Part shown: positions 59,823-64,000 of the stretch, piece by piece
Layout of the letters: each line of letters begins with the position of its first letter
Numbering within the stretch: position 1 is the first letter of the stretch
Source of the DNA: Bacteroidales bacterium
GTDB taxonomy: Bacteria > Bacteroidota > Bacteroidia > Bacteroidales > Tenuifilaceae
Length of the DNA: 64,000 nt
Direction of reading: 5' to 3'
Assembly (NCBI GenBank): GCA_020636845.1
Contig: JACJXD010000001.1
Location: forward strand, 372,001 to 436,000
The notes under the pieces: generated by a model
The model's database searches: none
Told to the model about the DNA's origin: nothing
Seen by the model: only the letters and a program-made list of their open reading frames with translations
Program-made: the position numbers and the translations under genes

Positions 59823-62810
59823 ATGCAGAATAAAGGTGCTATTCGATTTATTGCCATTGCATTTGTACTGGTATGTATTTACCAGTTATCGTTTACATTT
59901 TACACAAACAGGGTTGAAAACAAAGCCCAAAAATTTGCAATGGCTAACGACACGGTTGATAGGACAAAGGAACAGCATTACCTCGATTCAATTTCGTCCG
60001 AACCTGTTTACAACTTCCTATTTATCCGTAAATACACGTACAAGGAGTGTAAGGAAAGGGAAATAAACCTTGGGTTGGACCTCAAAGGAGGTATGAACGT
60101 TTTACTAGAAGTTTCCGTTACCGATTTAATAGATGTATTAGCAAATCACAGCAAGGATTCGTCTTTTGTTAAAGCAATGGAACTTGCCAAAAAGATGCCT
60201 GGAAACGAGCATTTTGTGGATAAGTTTGGTCAGGCTTTTAGCCAAGTTGCTCCTAACGAAAGGCTCGCTCCAATATTCAGTACACCTGAACTTCGTGATA
60301 AAATTACGTTTGAAACCACAAACGATCAAGTGCTGAAAATTTTAAAAGAACAGGCCAATGATGCTATCGACAACTCGTACAATATTTTACGAAATCGTAT
60401 TGATAAATTTGGCGTAGCACAACCCAATATTCAACGTCTTGAAAACTCAGGATTAATATCCATCGAACTTCCTGGTATTAAGGAACCTGAACGTGTTCGT
60501 AAACTTTTACAGGGAACTGCAAGCTTAGAGTTCTGGGAAACATACGAACTAGGAGACCTTTTAAACGGTTTTGTTGCTGCTAACAAAACTATCGCAGAAA
60601 TTAACAAAGCCAACGAAGTTGAAAATACAGAAAGCGATCAAAAGGCTACTGCTTCTCAGGAAGAAGCAAAGAAAGACACCTTACAGAACGAGCTTCTAAA
60701 TAAAATAAAGAAAACAGAAGGAACCGATTCTTTAAGTGCAAATCAAACCGAACAGTTAAAGAATAATCCTCTTTTTGCTCTACTTCAACTGAATTTATAC
60801 CAAGGACAAGCAGCCCCTGGCCCATTAGTAGGTTACGTACAAGCCAAGGATACTGCTGATGTGAATAAAATGCTTAACACTCCAAAAGTGAAAGCACTAT
60901 TTCCTCCCGACGTAAGATTTCTTTGGGGAGTTAAATCTCCAAAATGGGATAAGACCGGTAAAGTTTTTGAACTTATTGCTTTAAAAATTACCAGCCGTGA
61001 TGGAAAAGCTCCTCTTGATGGAAGTTACATTACCGACGCTCGTGAGGCTTTTGGCGACAGAAAGGGAGAAGCAGAAGTTGACATGGGAATGAATGCCGAA
61101 GGTGCTAGAATTTGGGCACGTTTAACTGGTGAAAATATAGGTAAATGTATCGCAATCGTTCTTGATAAGTACGTTTATTCCTACCCAAGAGTTCAAACTG
61201 AAATAAAAGGCGGGCGTTCGCAAATTACTGGTGACTTCACAATATCCGAAGCAAAAGACTTGGCGAACGTACTAAAATCTGGTAAACTTCCAGCTCCTGC
61301 ACGAATTGTAAAGGAAGAATTAGTAGGTCCTTCGTTAGGAAAAGAATCTATCGATTCCGGAATGAAATCGTTCCTTTTCTCCTTTATAATTGTACTCGTA
61401 TTCATGCTATTCTACTATAGCCGTAGTGCCGGTGCAATTGCCGATTTCGCATTAATAATCGACCTTTTCTTTATAATGGGAGTTTTGGCATCCTTTGGTG
61501 CAACGCTAACACTACCTGGTATTGCCGGTATCGTATTAACCCTTGGTATGGCTGTAGATACAAACGTTCTTATTTTTGAGCGTATCCGTGAAGAACTAAA
61601 AGCCGGAAAGGGAATAAACTTAGCCATAAACGAAGGTTACAAAAATGCTTACTCTGCTATCATCGACGGAAACGTTACCACTCTTCTTACCGGTGTCATC
61701 CTTTATGTTTTTGGTTCCGGTCCAATCCGCGGATTCGCAACAACCTTAATCATTGGTATTTTAACTTCGCTATTCAGTGGAATATTTATTACCAGATTGG
61801 TTGTTTCTTCTATTCTGAAGAAAAACAAAACACCTAAGTTTGCTACCAAACTTAGCGAAAATGCTTTCCGCAATCTAAATATCAATTTTATTGGAATCCG
61901 CAAGTATGCTTACATATTCTCTTCAGCAATGGCAATTATAATGATTGCATCTCTTGCTATCAGAGGATTGAACATGGGTATCGATTTTAGTGGAGGACGT
62001 TCGTATATTGTTAAGTTCGACAAAGTTATTCCTACCGAAAGCATATCTTCTAACCTTAGATCGGTATTCCACGAAGTTCCTGAAGTTAAAACATACGGAG
62101 ATGCCAATCAGGTAAAAATTACCACAAAGTATAAAATAGAATCAAACGACGAGAATGTTGACAATGAAGTAGATTCTCTAATGTACGTAGGTCTTAAACC
62201 ATTTTTGAAGGAAGGTGCAACTCTCAACGATTTTCAGCATGAATACAAGCAAAACTCCTTAAAAGTAGGACCAACTATTGCTCATGACATTAAACGTGAT
62301 GCAGTAATTGCGGTATTCTTTGCTTTAATTGTAATTTTCCTATATATCCTTATCCGTTTCAAATATTGGAATTATGGCGTAGGCGCTGTTGTTGCCCTTT
62401 TCCACGACTCTCTATTTGTTATTGGATTATACTCCTTACTATACTTGAGAGTTCCATTCGGATTGGAAGTCGATCAATCATTTATTGCAGCAGTGTTAAC
62501 CATTATCGGTTATTCTATTAATGATACCGTGATTATTTTCGACCGTATTCGTGAATACCTTGGATTATATCCAAAACGTAATGTTGTTGAAAACATTAAC
62601 AATGCACTAAACGATACATTGAGCCGTACCTTTGCCACATCGTTTTCTACCTTAATCGTGTTAATACCAATGTTCTTCTTCGGTGGTGAAACCATTCGCG
62701 GATTTGTATTTGCATTGATTATGGGTATTCTAATTGGTACTTACTCTTCTGTATTTGTTGCAACGCCATTAGCTTATGACATGGAAAACAGAAAGAAGAA
62801 AAACGCATAA
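59823..62810 (+). CDS. secDF: Fused protein translocase subunit SecDF
   Basis: SecDF uses the proton gradient to pull secreted proteins across the inner membrane after SecYEG. The 995-residue protein is a SecD-SecF fusion with about 12 transmembrane helices. The SecD half has INLGLDLKGGMNVLLEV, the P1 periplasmic domain (with a polar, Glu/Gln/Lys-rich insertion around residues 255-320), LPGIAGIVLTLGMAVDTNVLIFERIREE. The SecF half has MGIDFSGGRSYIVKF, AVLTIIGYSINDTVIIFDRIRE and a C-terminal basic end. It has its own terminator. Fusion is the norm in Bacteroidota. Confidence 0.97.
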   Translation: MQNKGAIRFIAIAFVLVCIYQLSFTFYTNRVENKAQKFAMANDTVDRTKEQHYLDSISSEPVYNFLFIRKYTYKECKEREINLGLDLKGGMNVLLEVSVTDLIDVLANHSKDSSFVKAMELAKKMPGNEHFVDKFGQAFSQVAPNERLAPIFSTPELRDKITFETTNDQVLKILKEQANDAIDNSYNILRNRIDKFGVAQPNIQRLENSGLISIELPGIKEPERVRKLLQGTASLEFWETYELGDLLNGFVAANKTIAEINKANEVENTESDQKATASQEEAKKDTLQNELLNKIKKTEGTDSLSANQTEQLKNNPLFALLQLNLYQGQAAPGPLVGYVQAKDTADVNKMLNTPKVKALFPPDVRFLWGVKSPKWDKTGKVFELIALKITSRDGKAPLDGSYITDAREAFGDRKGEAEVDMGMNAEGARIWARLTGENIGKCIAIVLDKYVYSYPRVQTEIKGGRSQITGDFTISEAKDLANVLKSGKLPAPARIVKEELVGPSLGKESIDSGMKSFLFSFIIVLVFMLFYYSRSAGAIADFALIIDLFFIMGVLASFGATLTLPGIAGIVLTLGMAVDTNVLIFERIREELKAGKGINLAINEGYKNAYSAIIDGNVTTLLTGVILYVFGSGPIRGFATTLIIGILTSLFSGIFITRLVVSSILKKNKTPKFATKLSENAFRNLNINFIGIRKYAYIFSSAMAIIMIASLAIRGLNMGIDFSGGRSYIVKFDKVIPTESISSNLRSVFHEVPEVKTYGDANQVKITTKYKIESNDENVDNEVDSLMYVGLKPFLKEGATLNDFQHEYKQNSLKVGPTIAHDIKRDAVIAVFFALIVIFLYILIRFKYWNYGVGAVVALFHDSLFVIGLYSLLYLRVPFGLEVDQSFIAAVLTIIGYSINDTVIIFDRIREYLGLYPKRNVVENINNALNDTLSRTFATSFSTLIVLIPMFFFGGETIRGFVFALIMGILIGTYSSVFVATPLAYDMENRKKKNA

Positions 62811-62827
62811 AATGTATTAACAAAGAA

Positions 62828-62859
62828 TAAAAAAGGGGCATTAGCCCCTTTTATTTTTT
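62828..62859 (+). terminator. Rho-independent terminator after secDF
   Basis: AAAAGGGGC (62831-62839), loop ATTA, GCCCCTTTT (62844-62852), then further Ts; 18 bases after the secDF stop. Confidence 0.9.
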
Positions 62860-63152
62860 AGTAAGAAATAATATTAAAATTAAAAAGTAATTATAATTAA
62901 TTATGAGATTAAACTCTTGAATTAATCTGATTATAATTTACTCTAAATACTTTCAATTCTTTCCAATAGTCTAAATTATTGTTTATTATTCTAGTTTCTT
63001 TATCAAAATTTTTTTTATAAAAACTTAAAATATCTATAGTAAGATGTGCGTATCTTTTAATGAATTTAATACTTTTTACAAACACCTTACTACCCTATTC
63101 TTAGGATGCTAAATCTATGCTATTTTTAAGAATGAAAAACTGCCAAAAAGAC

Positions 63153-63160
63153 TATTTTTG
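63153..63160 (+). promoter_or_regulatory. Predicted -7 promoter element for mutS
   Basis: TATTTTTG, exact TAnnTTTG match, 20 bases before the TTG start at 63181; supports that start. No TTTG at -33. Confidence 0.5.
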
Positions 63161-63180
63161 TAGTATAAAATACTGGAGAG

Positions 63181-64000
63181 TTGATCAAAAAAGAACCCGA
63201 TAATATAGTTGAAACACCTCTAATGAAACAATACTTGAGCATCAAAAGACAACATCCTGATGCTGTATTGCTATTTAGAGTTGGAGACTTTTACGAAACA
63301 TTTAGTCAAGATGCTATTCTGGCTTCTGAAATATTAGGTATCACATTAACTCGAAGGGCTAACGGAGCCGCTTCGTTTGTTGAACTCGCCGGATTTCCAC
63401 ATCATGCTCTTGATACATACTTACCAAAACTGGTTAGAGCGGGTCAAAAGGTTGCCATTTGCGAACAACTCGAAGATCCTAAAAAGGCAAAAACAATTGT
63501 TAAAAGAGGGATAATCGAACTGGTTACTCCTGGCGTTGCATATAACGAAAACATACTCGAAAGAAAAGAAAACAACTTCCTTGCCTGTGTTTATTTAGCA
63601 AAAAAAACAGCAGGAATATCCTTCTTGGACATTTCTACCGGCGAATTTTACACTTCCGAAGGTTCTACTGAATATATCGATAAACTTTTAAATAATTTTC
63701 GTCCCAAAGAAGTTCTAATAGAACGAACAAAAAGCAAAGATTTTGCAGAACTATTTGGAACTAAACATTACACAACTCGCCTTGATGATTGGGCCTTTAA
63801 CCCTGATGCAGGACGTGAAAAATTGCTCAACCACTTTAAAACGCAATCCCTAAAAGGATTCGGAATCGAAAACCTAACATTAGGAATTACATCCGCTGGC
63901 GCTATTCTATACTATCTCGATATTACCCAGCATACCCAAATTGGACATATTACATCCATATCCCGCATCGACGAGGAGAGTTTTGTTTGGATTGATAGAT
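63181..64000 (+). CDS. mutS: DNA mismatch repair protein MutS, 5' part, truncated by window edge
   Basis: MutS binds mismatches and starts repair with MutL. About 273 N-terminal residues are visible. Domain I begins [30 protein letters not shown], with the mismatch-reading Phe-x-Glu region: here DFYETF, where the FxE motif (Phe-Tyr-Glu) is intact. [46 protein letters not shown] are all canonical, followed by the start of domain II ([10 protein letters not shown]). The start is TTG at 63181, suggested by the -7 element upstream; ATG at 63223 would shorten it by 14 residues. The ATPase part lies outside the window. Confidence 0.95.
   Translation, partial: MIKKEPDNIVETPLMKQYLSIKRQHPDAVLLFRVGDFYETFSQDAILASEILGITLTRRANGAASFVELAGFPHHALDTYLPKLVRAGQKVAICEQLEDPKKAKTIVKRGIIELVTPGVAYNENILERKENNFLACVYLAKKTAGISFLDISTGEFYTSEGSTEYIDKLLNNFRPKEVLIERTKSKDFAELFGTKHYTTRLDDWAFNPDAGREKLLNHFKTQSLKGFGIENLTLGITSAGAILYYLDITQHTQIGHITSISRIDEESFVWIDR

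Larger units (their letters stand above)
62811..63180. other. AT-rich intergenic region between secDF and mutS
   Basis: This 370-base gap holds the secDF terminator (62828-62859) and the mutS -7 element (63153-63160). The rest is very AT-rich with AATTA runs and stop codons in all frames; no gene is seen. Confidence 0.6.

Noticed and set aside
1..64000. CRISPR array, prophage, insertion sequence or rRNA operon
   Set aside because: No regularly spaced repeats, transposase or integrase motifs, phage structural genes or rRNA sequences were seen on either strand.

Overview
This window is a chromosomal stretch of a bacterium of the phylum Bacteroidota. Several features point there: a SusC-style TonB-dependent receptor, DUF5689/DUF4252/DUF4412/DUF5683 families, type IX secretion (T9SS) components and sorting domains, a fused SecDF, an FtsZ tail ending in NSFLHDNVD, and promoters of the Bacteroidota type (TTTG, 19-20 bases, TAnnTTTG). 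A HydF-type maturase suggests an anaerobe able to make [FeFe]-hydrogenase. MurE carries the DNPR motif, which predicts meso-diaminopimelate peptidoglycan. I see no insertion sequence, prophage, CRISPR array or rRNA. Most of the window is core genome.

Layout: (1) 1-7.3 kb: the 3' end of lepA, a methyltransferase-like protein, ruvC, an S41 protease lipoprotein, a DMT exporter, a DUF4252 protein, a SufT-like DUF59 protein, sufE, and a secreted endonuclease/exonuclease/phosphatase (EEP) hydrolase. (2) 7.4-13.2 kb: divergent from the EEP gene, a TonB-dependent receptor, one intact DUF5689 lipoprotein, a second truncated one, and a decayed DUF5689 + choice-of-anchor-J reading frame. This is the main accessory region and possibly a surface system for using nucleic acid or phosphoesters. 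(3) 13.3-28.7 kb: a complete mraZ-to-ftsZ division and cell wall (dcw) cluster (mraZ rsmH ftsL ftsI murE mraY murD ftsW murG murC ftsQ ftsA ftsZ; no murF or ddl), with a three-repeat MraZ box upstream and a strong terminator after ftsZ. (4) 28.7-36.0 kb, minus strand: a T9SS-targeted M6 protease, a small lipoprotein, a LysM lytic transglycosylase, a DUF5683 protein with an internal duplication, parB and parA. (5) 36.0-44.9 kb: an intergenic region with 11-bp-phased TCAACA repeats, two convergent lipid-kinase paralogues, porQ-cmk-ispH, priA and hydF.

(6) 45-50.4 kb: a DUF4412 protein, then the tight rsfS-ftsH-DUF2007-cdsA-psd operon (ribosome silencing, membrane protein quality control, phospholipid synthesis). 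(7) 50.4-59.7 kb: a lipoprotein, a second DMT exporter, an AI-2E family permease, a T9SS type-B sorted PKD protein, a lipoprotein, tRNA-Arg(CCT), a second DUF2007 protein, a NYN + cold-shock domain protein, a NarL-type response regulator with its histidine kinase, and a retropepsin-like protease. (8) 59.8-64 kb: secDF with a terminator, an AT-rich gap, and the 5' end of mutS running off the window.

The most noteworthy items are the EEP/TonB receptor/DUF5689 locus with its decaying third member, the MraZ operator, the phased repeats beside parA, the DUF5683 duplication, and the set of Bacteroidota promoters, which correct several gene starts.
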